Shown here piece after piece: positions 19,570 to 28,596 of a DNA stretch of 64,000 bases (position 1 is the stretch's first letter; each line of letters starts with the position of its first letter). Source of the stretch: Pseudomonas yamanorum. GTDB lineage: Bacteria > Pseudomonadota > Gammaproteobacteria > Pseudomonadales > Pseudomonadaceae. The stretch covers positions 4,960,001-5,024,000 of the forward strand of contig NZ_LT629793.1 of the NCBI RefSeq assembly GCF_900105735.1. Direction: 5' to 3'. Both the position numbers and the translations under genes were made by a program. The notes beneath the pieces were generated by a model, which saw only the letters and a list, made by a program, of their open reading frames with translations, ran no database searches and had not been told where the DNA came from.

Positions 19570-19587
19570 TGTAGCGATATCGCTACA
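19570..19587. promoter_or_regulatory. GcsR-type operator, site A
   Basis: TGTAGCGATATCGCTACA is an 18-bp perfect palindrome (extending to 22 bp, 19568-19589). It fits the TGTAACG-N4-CGTTCCG site reported, as I recall, for GcsR of P. aeruginosa. It lies about 65 bp upstream of the -24 element. Confidence 0.75.
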
Positions 19588-19650
19588 GCTGGGCCGTTGA
19601 AAAAAAGCCTATGAGGATCAAAGCCTTGCATGGCGACGCTCGGGGCGGCG

Positions 19651-19668
19651 TGTATCGATATCGTTCCG
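19651..19668. promoter_or_regulatory. GcsR-type operator, site B
   Basis: TGTATCGATATCGTTCCG matches TGTAACG-N4-CGTTCCG at all but one specified base. It is separated from site C by one base. Confidence 0.78.
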
Positions 19669-19669
19669 C

Positions 19670-19687
19670 TGTAGCGCTTTCAGTACA
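19670..19687. promoter_or_regulatory. GcsR-type operator, site C
   Basis: TGTAGCGCTTTCAGTACA has the same half-site spacing as sites A and B, with a weaker right half. Three such sites upstream of gcvH agree with the known triple-site arrangement. Confidence 0.68.
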
Positions 19688-19729
19688 GGTGGGCGTCGCT
19701 TTTGATATCAACGTTGGAATGCAATCAAT

Positions 19730-19799
19730 GTGGGAGCTGGCTTGCCTGCGATAGCGTTGGGTCAGTCGACACCGCTATCGCAAGCAAGCCAGCTCCCAC
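19730..19799. repeat. REP doublet between gcsR and the gcv control region
   Basis: Inverted GTGGGAGCTGGCTTGCCTGC and its near copy (CAAGCAAGCCAGCTCCCAC) enclose a short 28-bp spacer. It probably serves as the 3' end of the gcsR transcript. Confidence 0.88.
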
Positions 19800-19816
19800 A
19801 TGTTGACCGCGTTCAG

Positions 19817-21325
19817 TCAGGGCTTGTTGGGAATGCCGTACTTGCGCAAGCGATGGGCGATGGCGGTGTGGGAGGTTTGCAGGCGGCTCGCCAGCTGGCG
19901 AGTGGACGGGTAACTGGTATACAGCTTCTCCAGCAACCCGCGCTCGAAGTCTTCCACCGCCTGCTCCAGACTGTCGACTTCACCGTCGTTCTGGCGCGCC
20001 ACCGAGGTGCCGGCGATGTCCAGGTCGCCAATGTCCACCAGGCTGCTTTCGCAAATGGCCGCGGCGCGGAAGATCACGTTCTGCAACTGGCGCACGTTGC
20101 CCGGCCAGCGGTTGCCCAGCAGTGCAGGGTAGGTGCCCGGCGCCAGGCGGCACACCGGGCGCTGGATCTGCGCGCAGGCCTGCTGCATGAAGTAGCGGGC
20201 CAGCAGCAGGATGTCCTGGCCGCGCTCGCGCAGGGGCGGTACTTCGACGTTGAGCACATTGAGGCGGTAGAACAGGTCTTCGCGGAAGGTGCCTTCGCTG
20301 ACCATTTTTTCCAGGTCGCGGTGGGTGGCGCTGAGGATCCGCACATTGACCTTCACCTCGCGGTCGCCGCCTACCCGACGGAAACTGCCGTCGTTGAGAA
20401 ACCGCAGCAACTTGGCCTGCAGGTACGGTGACATTTCGCCGATCTCGTCGAGGAATACCGTGCCCTGGTTGGCCAGTTCCATAAGCCCCGGCTTGCCACC
20501 GCGCTGGGCACCGGTAAAGGCGCCGGGGGCGTAACCGAACAGCTCGCTCTCGGCCAGGTTTTCCGGCAGCGCGGCGCAGTTCAAGGCCAGGAACGGCGCA
20601 CTGTGCCTCGCGCTGATGGCGTGGCAGGCGCGGGCCACCAGTTCCTTGCCCGTACCGGTCTCGCCCTGGATCAACAACGGTGCATCCAGCGCCGCCACCC
20701 GTTGCGCCCGCGCCTTGAGGGTGCGGATCGCCGGGGACTCGCCCAGCAGCGCGTCGAACCCTTCGGCATGGTCATGGTGCAGCGCCGACAGTTGTTCGCC
20801 GATGCGGTTGGGTGGGTACAGGGTCAGCAGGGCGCCGGCGTCAGTGATCGGCGTGGCGTCCAGCAGCAGGGTCTGGCCGTTCACGTTGATTTCCCGCAGG
20901 GCCAGGCGAAAGCCGTGTTCGAGCAAGGTGGCCAGCAACTTTGGGTCGTCGAACAGTTCATTGATGCTCTCGCCGGCGGGCTCGCGACCGTACAAGGCGA
21001 CCAAGGCCGGGTTGGCCAGGAGGATCTTGCCGGCGCTGTCCAAGGCCAGCACCGGGTCGGTCATGGCGGCCAGCAAGGCGTCGAGTTGCAGGTGCTGGCG
21101 TTGGCCGGGGAGGATGTCGACCACGGTCACGGCTTGCACGCCGCGCACGCTGAACAGTGCGTCGCGCAGCTCTTCCAGCACTTCGGCGCTCAGGGTTGGA
21201 GCGTCGATGTAGACGTTGGGCGGAACCATTTCCACCGCATCCAGGTTGAGATTGCGCCCACCGAGCAAGGCCAGGACTTCCTGGGTGATGCCGACGCGGT
21301 CGATGAAGCTGACGTGGATACGCAT
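19817..21325 (-). CDS. gcsR: TyrR-like sigma-54 activator of glycine cleavage genes
   Basis: The 502-residue regulator has an N-terminal ACT domain (1-70, ligand binding), a PAS domain (about 78-185), an AAA+ domain with Walker A GETGTGKE, the sigma-54 contact loop GAFTGA and Walker B GTVFLDEIGEM, then a C-terminal helix-turn-helix (STRQLASRLQTSHTAIAHRLRKYG). Intact GAFTGA shows it works with sigma-54, unlike E. coli TyrR. Its location beside gcvH-gcvP-sdaA-gcvT, with a sigma-54 promoter and three matching operators, identifies it as the GcsR orthologue that turns the operon on with glycine. Glycine as ligand is known from P. aeruginosa, not seen here. Confidence 0.92.
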   Translation of the reverse strand: MRIHVSFIDRVGITQEVLALLGGRNLNLDAVEMVPPNVYIDAPTLSAEVLEELRDALFSVRGVQAVTVVDILPGQRQHLQLDALLAAMTDPVLALDSAGKILLANPALVALYGREPAGESINELFDDPKLLATLLEHGFRLALREINVNGQTLLLDATPITDAGALLTLYPPNRIGEQLSALHHDHAEGFDALLGESPAIRTLKARAQRVAALDAPLLIQGETGTGKELVARACHAISARHSAPFLALNCAALPENLAESELFGYAPGAFTGAQRGGKPGLMELANQGTVFLDEIGEMSPYLQAKLLRFLNDGSFRRVGGDREVKVNVRILSATHRDLEKMVSEGTFREDLFYRLNVLNVEVPPLRERGQDILLLARYFMQQACAQIQRPVCRLAPGTYPALLGNRWPGNVRQLQNVIFRAAAICESSLVDIGDLDIAGTSVARQNDGEVDSLEQAVEDFERGLLEKLYTSYPSTRQLASRLQTSHTAIAHRLRKYGIPNKP

Positions 21326-21392
21326 GGGGCGGTTAGCGGTTCTGGCGAGCGAGAGGTGGCAAGTATGCCTTGGAGAAGATGGAGATCAAAAT

Positions 21393-21480
21393 GTGGGAGC
21401 GGGCTTGCTCGCGAATGCGGTGTATCAGCTAATACATCCGGTGACTGACACACCGCATTCGCGAGCAAGCCCGCTCCCAC
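21393..21480. repeat. REP doublet between the DUF5064 gene and gcsR
   Basis: Inverted copies of the GTGGGAGCGGGCTTGCTCGC variant enclose a 48-bp spacer. Confidence 0.88.
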
Positions 21481-21509
21481 ATTTGATGGTTGGTGCCTGG
21501 GAAATCGGG

Positions 21510-21872
21510 TTATTCGAGGTGTTCGGGCTTGACCGGATCCCCCGGCTTCACATCCAACTGATGCCGCACATCTTCAAACATCAAATCGTACTGCTTGTGC
21601 ATTTGCCCATTGAGCACGGCAATCTTCGGCATGCCGTACTTCTGCGCGATATTCATCGCGTGCCGGGCGAAGTCGAACGACTGGTCCTTGGGCAGGAAAA
21701 ACTCTTCCTTGAGCTCCTTGTCCTGCACCGAGCCGTGCATTTTGAAGAGCATTCCTTTGCCTTCCTTTGGGTCCTGGCTGACTTCGTAGTCGATGCACAG
21801 GTTGTAGCTGTAGTCATCCTTGTTCAGCGCGTGGCGTTCGATGTGCAGGTGACCAGGTTCAAAGGTAGCCAT
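21510..21872 (-). CDS. Small conserved protein downstream of arcC (DUF5064-like)
   Basis: The 120-residue soluble protein (MATFEPGHLHIERHALN...) resembles the DUF5064 family that follows arc genes in pseudomonads; I am moderately sure of the family name. The function is unknown. AGGAG is 8 bases before the ATG at 21872 but only 2 before the alternative ATG at 21878, so the shorter form is preferred. It follows arcC by 18 bp and is probably the last gene of the arginine deiminase operon. Confidence 0.75.
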   Translation of the reverse strand: MATFEPGHLHIERHALNKDDYSYNLCIDYEVSQDPKEGKGMLFKMHGSVQDKELKEEFFLPKDQSFDFARHAMNIAQKYGMPKIAVLNGQMHKQYDLMFEDVRHQLDVKPGDPVKPEHLE

Positions 21873-21890
21873 AGGCATTTCTCCTCTACT

Positions 21891-22820
21891 TCACAGGTAG
21901 GTGATTCCGGGTTTCGCCGTGCTGATTCGCGTGCCGGCAGTGCCCTGGACGATCGCTTCGATGTCCGAGAGTGAACCGATCACTGCGGTTTTGCCAGTCT
22001 GGCGGGCGAACTCGCAAGCGGCCTGGACCTTGGGTCCCATGGAGCCGGCGGCGAAGCCGAGCTTTTCGATTTCGTCCGGGTGCGCCTGGCCGATGGCTTT
22101 CTGGGTGGGCTTGCCGAAGTCGATAAAGGCGGCATTGACGTCGGTGGCGATCACCAGCAAATCAGCGTCCAATTGCCCGGCCAGCAAGGATGAGCACAGG
22201 TCTTTGTCGATCACGGCTTCAATGCCCTTGAGCTTGCCGTCTTCGCCATACATCGTCGGAATGCCGCCGCCACCGGCGCAGATCACGATGCTGCCTTTTT
22301 CCAGCAGCCACTGGATTGGACGGATTTCAAAGATCCGCTTCGGCCGTGGGCTGGCCACCACGCGGCGATACTTGTCGCCATCGGGGGCAATTGCCCAGCC
22401 TTTTTCGGCCGCGAGTTTTTCCGCTTCGGCCTTGGAGTAGACCGGGCCGATGGGCTTGGTCGGGTTCTGGAAGGCCGGGTCCTTGGCGTCGACTTCAACC
22501 TGGGTTAACAGCGTGGCGAACGGCACTTCGAAGTCCAGCAGGTTGCCCAGTTCCTGTTCGATGATGTAGCCGATCATGCCTTCGGTTTCGGCGCCCAGCA
22601 CATCCAGCGGGTACGGCGACACCTGGGTGTAAGCCGCCGCTTGCAGCGACAGCAGGCCCACTTGCGGGCCATTGCCGTGGGCAATCACCAGCTCGTTGCC
22701 TTTGTGGATCTTGGCGATCTGTTCGGTGGCGATGCGGATATTGGCCCGTTGATTGTCTGCGGTCATGGGTTCACCACGGCGCAGAAGGGCGTTGCCGCCC
22801 AGTGCAACGACGATACGCAT
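21891..22820 (-). CDS. arcC: Carbamate kinase
   Basis: ArcC transfers phosphate from carbamoyl phosphate to ADP, the ATP-yielding step of arginine fermentation. The 309-residue protein shows [18 protein letters not shown], the nucleotide loop [30 protein letters not shown] and [10 protein letters not shown]. It is third of arcA-arcB-arcC; a REP doublet of about 90 bp sits between arcB and arcC. Confidence 0.97.
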   Translation of the reverse strand: MRIVVALGGNALLRRGEPMTADNQRANIRIATEQIAKIHKGNELVIAHGNGPQVGLLSLQAAAYTQVSPYPLDVLGAETEGMIGYIIEQELGNLLDFEVPFATLLTQVEVDAKDPAFQNPTKPIGPVYSKAEAEKLAAEKGWAIAPDGDKYRRVVASPRPKRIFEIRPIQWLLEKGSIVICAGGGGIPTMYGEDGKLKGIEAVIDKDLCSSLLAGQLDADLLVIATDVNAAFIDFGKPTQKAIGQAHPDEIEKLGFAAGSMGPKVQAACEFARQTGKTAVIGSLSDIEAIVQGTAGTRISTAKPGITYL

Positions 22821-22865
22821 AATTCAATCCTTCTAAAATTCGGCCTTGTGAACACAGGACAAAAT

Positions 22866-22952
22866 GTGGGAGCGGGCTTGCTCGCGAAAGCGATGTATCG
22901 GCGAAAGATGCAGCGACTGACACGCCGCCTTCGCGAGCAAGCCCGCTCCCAC
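22866..22952. repeat. REP doublet between arcB and arcC
   Basis: Inverted GTGGGAGCGGGCTTGCTCGC copies enclose 47 bp. A lone partial REP core (GTGGGAGCGG) follows near 22972. Within an operon such hairpins can set differential mRNA stability. Confidence 0.87.
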
Positions 22953-22987
22953 ATTGACTGTGTTTCGACAGTGGGAGCGGTGTGGGT

Positions 22988-23998
22988 TTAGATATCCGCC
23001 AACGCCGACACCAGAATCGCCTTGATGGTATGCATGCGATTCTCAGCCTGCTCAAAGGCGATATTGGCCGGGGACTCAAACACCTCTTCGGTCACTTCCA
23101 CACCGTTGGCCAGGTTCGGATAACGCGCGGCGATGTCCTTGCCGACCTTGGTTTCACTGTTATGGAACGCCGGCAGGCAGTGCATGAATTTCACCCGTGG
23201 GTTGCCCGAGGCCTTCATCATCTTGGCGTTGACCTGGTACGGCAGCAGTTGCTCGATGCGCTCGTCCCACGCTTCCACCGGTTCGCCCATGGACACCCAG
23301 ATATCGGTGTGGATGAAGTCCACGCCTTTGACCGCTTCTTTCGGGTCTTCGGTGATGGTGATGCGCGCGCCACTTTCTTCGGCGAATTCCTGGCACTGCT
23401 TGATGAAATCAGCATGGGGCCACAGGGCTTTCGGTGCGCCGATGCGCACATCCATACCCAGCTTGGCGCCAATCATCAGCAGCGAATTGCCCATGTTGTA
23501 GCGGGCGTCGCCCAGGTAGGCGTAGCTGATGTCATGCAGCGGCTTGTCGCTGTGCTCGCGCATGGTCAGGGTGTCGGCGATCATCTGGGTCGGGTGGAAT
23601 TCAGCGGTCAGGCCGTTGAACACCGGCACCCCGGCGAACTTGGCCAGTTCTTCGACGATTTCCTGTTCAAAGCCACGGTACTCGATGGCATCGAACATCC
23701 GGCCCAGAACGCGGGCGGTGTCTTTCATGCTTTCCTTGTGGCCGATCTGCGACGACACCGGGTCGATGTAGGTGACGTGGGCACCCTGGTCGTGGGCCGC
23801 GACTTCGAACGCGCAACGGGTGCGGGTCGAGGTTTTTTCGAAGATCAGCGCGATGTTTTTGCCCTTCAGGTGCGGACGCTCGGTGCCGGTGTATTTGGCG
23901 CGCTTGAGGTCGCGGGACAGGTCGAGCAGGTAGTGCAGTTCGCGGGTGGTGTGATGCATCAGCGACAGCAGGCTGCGGTTGCGCATGTTGAAAGCCAT
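22988..23998 (-). CDS. arcB: Catabolic ornithine carbamoyltransferase
   Basis: ArcB splits citrulline with phosphate into ornithine and carbamoyl phosphate. The 336-residue length and N-terminus [17 protein letters not shown] match the catabolic enzyme. The carbamoyl-phosphate loop is [16 protein letters not shown] and the ornithine/catalytic motif is MHCLPAFHN. It starts 11 bp after arcA with a good ribosome site (AAGGAG). Confidence 0.97.
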   Translation of the reverse strand: MAFNMRNRSLLSLMHHTTRELHYLLDLSRDLKRAKYTGTERPHLKGKNIALIFEKTSTRTRCAFEVAAHDQGAHVTYIDPVSSQIGHKESMKDTARVLGRMFDAIEYRGFEQEIVEELAKFAGVPVFNGLTAEFHPTQMIADTLTMREHSDKPLHDISYAYLGDARYNMGNSLLMIGAKLGMDVRIGAPKALWPHADFIKQCQEFAEESGARITITEDPKEAVKGVDFIHTDIWVSMGEPVEAWDERIEQLLPYQVNAKMMKASGNPRVKFMHCLPAFHNSETKVGKDIAARYPNLANGVEVTEEVFESPANIAFEQAENRMHTIKAILVSALADI

Positions 23999-24009
23999 GA
24001 TGGATCTCC

Positions 24010-25266
24010 TTAGTAGTCGATTGGGTCGCGAATGATCGGGCAGGTCATGCAGTGGCCACCGCCACGGCCCCGGCCGAGTTCACCGGCGCTGATGGTGATG
24101 ACTTCCACACCGGCCTTGCGCAGCAGGGTATTGGTGTAGGTGTTGCGGTCGTAACCGATCACCACGCCAGGCTCCACGGCCACTACGTTGTTGCCGTCAT
24201 CCCACTGCTCGCGTTCGGCGGCGAAGCTGTTGCCGCCGGTTTCCACCACGCGCAGGGCCTTGAGGTTCAGGGCGGCGGCGACGGTGTCGAGGAAGTTGGT
24301 TTTTTCGCGTTGGATATCGATGCCGCCGGGCTTGGTCTCGTCCGGGCGCAGGGTGAAAGCGACGATCTGGTTGACCACTTCCGGGAAGATCGTGACCAGG
24401 TCGCGGTCGCAGAAACTGAACACGGTGTCGAGGTGCATCGCCGCGCGGGATTTCGGCAGGCCGGCGACGATCACACGCTCCACGGCCTTGTGCTTGAACA
24501 GGTTCAGGGCGAGTTGGCCGATGGCTTGGCGCGAGGAACGCTCGCCCATGCCGATCAACACCACGCCGTTACCGATCGGCATCACGTCGCCGCCTTCCAG
24601 GGTGGCGTTGCCGTGTTCCTGGTCCGGGTGGCCGTACCACACCTGGAAGTCGGCGTTGGTGAACTCCGGGTGGAATTTGTAGATGGCGCTGGCCAGCAGG
24701 GTTTCCTGGCGTCGTGCCGGCCAGTACATCGGGTTCAGCGTCACGCCGCCGTAGATCCAGCAGGTGGTGTCGCGGGTGAACTGGGTGTTCGGCAGTGGCG
24801 GCAGAATGAAGCTGGAGTGCCCGAGGAAATCGCGGAACATCTCGATGGTCTTGCCACCGAAACTGCTCGGCAGGTCATCGGCCGACACGCCACCGATCAG
24901 GAACTCGGCGACCTTGCGCGGCTCCAGGCTGCGCAGCCACGAGCTGACCTCATTGACCAGCCCCAGGCCGACCTGGTTGGCGGTGATCTTGCGCGCCAGG
25001 ATCCAGTCCAGCGCTTCGGGGATGGCGACGATGTCGGTCAGCAGGTTGTGCATTTCCAGCACATCGATGTCGCGCTCGCGCATCTTGGTCACGAAGTCGA
25101 AATGGTCGCGCTTGGCCTGGGCTACCCACAGCACGTCATCGAACAGCAGTTCATCGCAGTTGTTGGGGGTCAGCCGCTGGTGGGCCAAACCTGGGGAGCA
25201 CACCATGACTTTGCGCAGTTTGCCGGCTTCGGAATGTACGCCGTACTTCACTTTTTCCGTGGTCAT
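24010..25266 (-). CDS. arcA: Arginine deiminase
   Basis: ArcA hydrolyses arginine to citrulline and ammonia. With the start at 25266 (GGAGGA ribosome site, [18 protein letters not shown]) the protein has 418 residues and its catalytic cysteine is C406 in GGGHCMTCP, the same number as in the P. aeruginosa enzyme. Other catalytic regions are visible: [12 protein letters not shown] and FTRDTTCW. It lies between arcD and arcB. Confidence 0.98.
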   Translation of the reverse strand: MTTEKVKYGVHSEAGKLRKVMVCSPGLAHQRLTPNNCDELLFDDVLWVAQAKRDHFDFVTKMRERDIDVLEMHNLLTDIVAIPEALDWILARKITANQVGLGLVNEVSSWLRSLEPRKVAEFLIGGVSADDLPSSFGGKTIEMFRDFLGHSSFILPPLPNTQFTRDTTCWIYGGVTLNPMYWPARRQETLLASAIYKFHPEFTNADFQVWYGHPDQEHGNATLEGGDVMPIGNGVVLIGMGERSSRQAIGQLALNLFKHKAVERVIVAGLPKSRAAMHLDTVFSFCDRDLVTIFPEVVNQIVAFTLRPDETKPGGIDIQREKTNFLDTVAAALNLKALRVVETGGNSFAAEREQWDDGNNVVAVEPGVVIGYDRNTYTNTLLRKAGVEVITISAGELGRGRGGGHCMTCPIIRDPIDY

Positions 25267-25290
25267 TACAGATCCTCCAGTGAACAATAA

Positions 25291-26718
25291 TTACAGGGTC
25301 AGGAAGCCGGAGTAGAGGCCATAGCCCGCCACGAAGGCGCCTATGACGACTGCGGCGAAAATCAGCTTCTCGACGTTGGTGAAAATCGGTTTGCCCAGTT
25401 CATGCTTGGCCATGGCGAACAGGATCACGCCAGGGGCGTAGAGCAGGGCGGACAGCAACAGGTACTTGGTGCCACCGGCGTACAGCAGCCAGACCGCGTA
25501 GATCAACGCGATGGCGCCGATCAGCAGGTCTTTGCGGCGTTCGCCCGGGGCGCTTTCATAGGTTTCACCGCGCACCGCCAGCAGCAGTGCATAGGCCGCC
25601 GACCACAGGTAAGGCACCAGGATCATCGAGGTGGCCAGGTAGATCAGCGACAGGTAAGTGCTGGCCGAGAACAGCGTGATCACCAGGAAAATCTGCACCA
25701 TGGCGTTGGTCAGCCACAGGGCGTTGGCCGGCACGTGGTTGGCGTTTTCCTTGCGCAGGAATTCCGGCATGGTGTGGTCCTTGGCCGCGGCGAACATGAT
25801 CTCCGCACACAGCAGCACCCACGACAGCAGCGCCCCGAGTAAGGAGATGATCAAGCCGACGCTGATCAACACCGCGCCCCAGTGACCCACCACATGCTCC
25901 AGCACGGCGGCCATCGAAGGGTTCTGCAGCTTGGCCAGTTCCGGTTGGGTCATGATCCCCAGGGACAACACGTTCACCAGCATCAGGAACAGCAGCACGG
26001 TGATAAAACCGATCACGGTGGCCTTACCGACGTCGGAGCGTTTTTCGGCGCGGGACGAGAAGATGCTCGCGCCTTCAATGCCGATGAACACCCAGACGGT
26101 GACCAGCATCATGTTGCGCACCTGGTTCATCACGCTGCCCAGGTCCGGGTTTTTCACACCCCAGATGTCAGCGGTGAAGATGTCCAGCTTGAACGCGAAG
26201 AGCGCGATCAACACAAACAGCACCAGCGGCACGACCTTCGCGACGGTGGTCACCAGGTTGATGAACGCGGCTTCCTTGATCCCGCGCAGTACCAAAAAAT
26301 GCACGGCCCACAGCAGCACCGACGCGCCGATCACCGCCGCCGGGGTGTTGCCTTCGCCGAAGATCGGAAAGAAGTAACCGAGGGTGCTGAACAGCAGCAC
26401 GAAGTAGCCGACGTTGCCCAGCCAGGCGCTGATCCAGTAACCCCAGGCGGATGAGAAACCCATGTAGTCGCCAAACCCGGCCTTGGCGTAGGCGTAGACC
26501 CCGCCGTCGAGGTTGGGCTTGCGATTGGCCAGGGTCTGAAACACGAAGGCCAGGGTCAACATGCCCACGGCGGTAATCACCCAACCGATCAATACCGCGC
26601 CGACATCGGCGCTGGCCGCCATGTTTTGCGGCAATGAGAAGATCCCGCCACCAATCATTGATCCCACGACAAGTGCAACCAGTGCGCCTAATCGAAGTTT
26701 TCCGGGAGAATCAGACAT
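25291..26718 (-). CDS. arcD: Arginine:ornithine antiporter
   Basis: ArcD exchanges external arginine for ornithine across the inner membrane. The 475-residue protein has 12-13 hydrophobic segments and the APC-family start LGALVALVVGSMIGGGIFSLPQNMA. It is first in arcD-arcA-arcB-arcC. The start at 26718 gives MSDSPGKLRLG, matching the divergent paralogue residue for residue in length. Pseudomonad arc operons are switched on by Anr; I did not find a TTGAT-N4-ATCAA box upstream. Confidence 0.96.
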   Translation of the reverse strand: MSDSPGKLRLGALVALVVGSMIGGGIFSLPQNMAASADVGAVLIGWVITAVGMLTLAFVFQTLANRKPNLDGGVYAYAKAGFGDYMGFSSAWGYWISAWLGNVGYFVLLFSTLGYFFPIFGEGNTPAAVIGASVLLWAVHFLVLRGIKEAAFINLVTTVAKVVPLVLFVLIALFAFKLDIFTADIWGVKNPDLGSVMNQVRNMMLVTVWVFIGIEGASIFSSRAEKRSDVGKATVIGFITVLLFLMLVNVLSLGIMTQPELAKLQNPSMAAVLEHVVGHWGAVLISVGLIISLLGALLSWVLLCAEIMFAAAKDHTMPEFLRKENANHVPANALWLTNAMVQIFLVITLFSASTYLSLIYLATSMILVPYLWSAAYALLLAVRGETYESAPGERRKDLLIGAIALIYAVWLLYAGGTKYLLLSALLYAPGVILFAMAKHELGKPIFTNVEKLIFAAVVIGAFVAGYGLYSGFLTL

Positions 26719-27168
26719 CGCATGACTCCAATGCAGGAGAAGAGAGACCACAGAATAAATCCGTGCGCTAATCAAACAGCTGACTCAGATCACTTCATTG
26801 GCACATTCCATTGTGAATTAATGACTTATGATGAAAGGTCCGGGCGCTCGAGCGCCACGCAGAGGCTCGTCGTAGAGCGTTTCTACGTTTCAAACAGCAG
26901 GTGTTCTCATTGGTGTGGACGTTTGAAGCTAGTTCGTTTTTTCAGATATGCAAACTTTTTGGAAAGGGCTTGTGCAACGCCTCACCGTCTGGAAAGTTCA
27001 ATCATTATTTAAATTATAAATTTGCCAGAAGGTTGTTTGTTGTCATGCCTTTAAGTTATGAGGCGTTAGGGTTTATTAGCTATATCTAATAAACGCTGCT
27101 CACGTTAGATAAATTAGTTGAGTGCACGCTTGTTGCCTCAACAGCTGTTTCTTTATTCAGGAATATCC
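26719..27168. other. Divergent control region between the two arcD copies
   Basis: 450 bp of AT-rich DNA carry both promoters. No perfect Anr box is visible by eye. A 9-bp inverted repeat (27071-27094) stands about 75 bp before the second arcD. Otherwise no gene or RNA is recognised. Confidence 0.55.
27071..27094. promoter_or_regulatory. Inverted repeat upstream of the second arcD
   Basis: GTTTATTAG and CTAATAAAC are perfect inverted copies around CTATAT. The position fits an operator or a promoter-embedded site for the second antiporter gene; the binding protein is unknown. Confidence 0.4.
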
Positions 27169-28596
27169 ATGTCCCAAGCGTCAGAAAAGCTTCGCCTCAA
27201 CGCCTTGATCGCCCTGGTGGTGGGTTCGATGATCGGCGGCGGGATCTTCTCGTTGCCCCAGAACATGGCAGCGCGGGCTGAAGTGGGCGCGGTGTTGATC
27301 GGCTGGGGCATTACCGCTGTTGGCATGTTGACCCTGGCCTTCGTGTTTCAAACCCTGGCCAACCGCAAGCCTGAGCTGGATTCCGGCGTCTACGCCTACG
27401 CCAAGGCCGGATTTGGCGACTACATGGGGTTCTCGTCCGCGTGGGGCTACTGGATCAGTGCCTGGATGGGCAACGTCGGTTACTTCGTGTTGCTATTCAG
27501 TACCCTCGGCTACTTCTTCCCGGTGTTCGGCCAAGGCAATACCCCGGTGGCGATCGGCTGTGCGTCAGTATTGCTGTGGGCTGTGCATTTTCTGGTGATG
27601 CGCGGGATCAAGGAGGCGGCGTTCATCAACCAGATCACCACCGTGGCCAAGATCGTGCCGCTGGTGATGTTTATCGTGATCGCTGCGGTGGCATTCAAGG
27701 CCGACATCTTTACCCGGGATATCTGGGGCCTGAGCAACCCTAAGTTCGGCGGCGTGGTGGACCAGGTGCGCAACATGATGCTGGTCACGGTATTTGTGTT
27801 TATCGGCATCGAGGGCGCCAGCGTCTACTCGGCGCGGGCCGAGAAACGCTCGGATGTGGGCCGGGCCACGGTGATCGGTTTTCTGGGGGTGTTGGCGCTG
27901 CTGGTGTTGGTCAACCTGCTGTCGCTCGGGATCATGAGCCAGCCGGAACTGGCCAACCTGCAAAACCCGTCCCTGGCCGGGGTGCTGGAACATATCGTCG
28001 GCCCCTGGGGCGCGCTGTTGATCAGCATCGGGCTGGCGGTTTCGCTGCTGGGGGCGTTGCTGTCGTGGGCGTTGCTCTGCGCCGAAATTCTCTATGCCAC
28101 CGCCCATGACAAGACCATGCCCGCGTTCCTGAAAAAGGAAAACGTCAATCAGGTGCCGGTCAATGCATTGTGGCTGACCAATGTGATGATCCAGCTGTTC
28201 CTGGTGATCACGCTGTTTTCGGAAAGTACCTACACCACCCTGATCTATCTGGCGTCGTCGATGATTTTGGTGCCCTACCTGTGGTCGGCGGCGTATGCGG
28301 TGCTGTTGAGCGGGCGCGGTGAAACCTACGAAGGTGCCCATGGCGAACGCATGAAGGACTTGCTGGTGAGCCTTATCGCCCTGGCTTACGCAGTGTGGCT
28401 GCTTTACGCCGGAGGCTTGAAGTACCTGCTGCTGTCGGCGTTGCTGTACGCGCCGGGGGTGATCCTGTTTGCCCTGGCCAAGCGTGAGCAAGGCCAGCCC
28501 TTGTTTACCCACCTGGAAAAAGGCATTTTCGCCTGCGTGATCGCCGGGGCGAGCCTGGCGGCGTATGGGTTGTACAGCGGGGTGTTGTCGTTGTGA
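27169..28596 (+). CDS. ArcD-like amino-acid antiporter, second copy
   Basis: This 475-residue APC transporter has exactly the length of the divergent ArcD and is about three-quarters identical by eye, including LVVGSMIGGGIFSLPQNMAA and MLVTV.VFIGIEGAS. It therefore probably exchanges arginine or a close relative with ornithine. Differences cluster in the loops and the last transmembrane segments. The start at 27169 has CAGGA upstream. Its stop overlaps the start of alkA by 4 bp (GTGA). Confidence 0.9.
   Translation: MSQASEKLRLNALIALVVGSMIGGGIFSLPQNMAARAEVGAVLIGWGITAVGMLTLAFVFQTLANRKPELDSGVYAYAKAGFGDYMGFSSAWGYWISAWMGNVGYFVLLFSTLGYFFPVFGQGNTPVAIGCASVLLWAVHFLVMRGIKEAAFINQITTVAKIVPLVMFIVIAAVAFKADIFTRDIWGLSNPKFGGVVDQVRNMMLVTVFVFIGIEGASVYSARAEKRSDVGRATVIGFLGVLALLVLVNLLSLGIMSQPELANLQNPSLAGVLEHIVGPWGALLISIGLAVSLLGALLSWALLCAEILYATAHDKTMPAFLKKENVNQVPVNALWLTNVMIQLFLVITLFSESTYTTLIYLASSMILVPYLWSAAYAVLLSGRGETYEGAHGERMKDLLVSLIALAYAVWLLYAGGLKYLLLSALLYAPGVILFALAKREQGQPLFTHLEKGIFACVIAGASLAAYGLYSGVLSL

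Noticed and set aside
19568..19589. 22-bp palindrome as a terminator of gcsR
   Set aside because: No T tract, and its half-sites match the two neighbouring GcsR-type sites; a REP doublet lies closer to gcsR.
19430..19729. Glycine riboswitch before gcvH
   Set aside because: The region is explained by a sigma-54 promoter and GcsR-type operators; the 22-bp palindrome lies upstream of the promoter, so it cannot be in the leader RNA.
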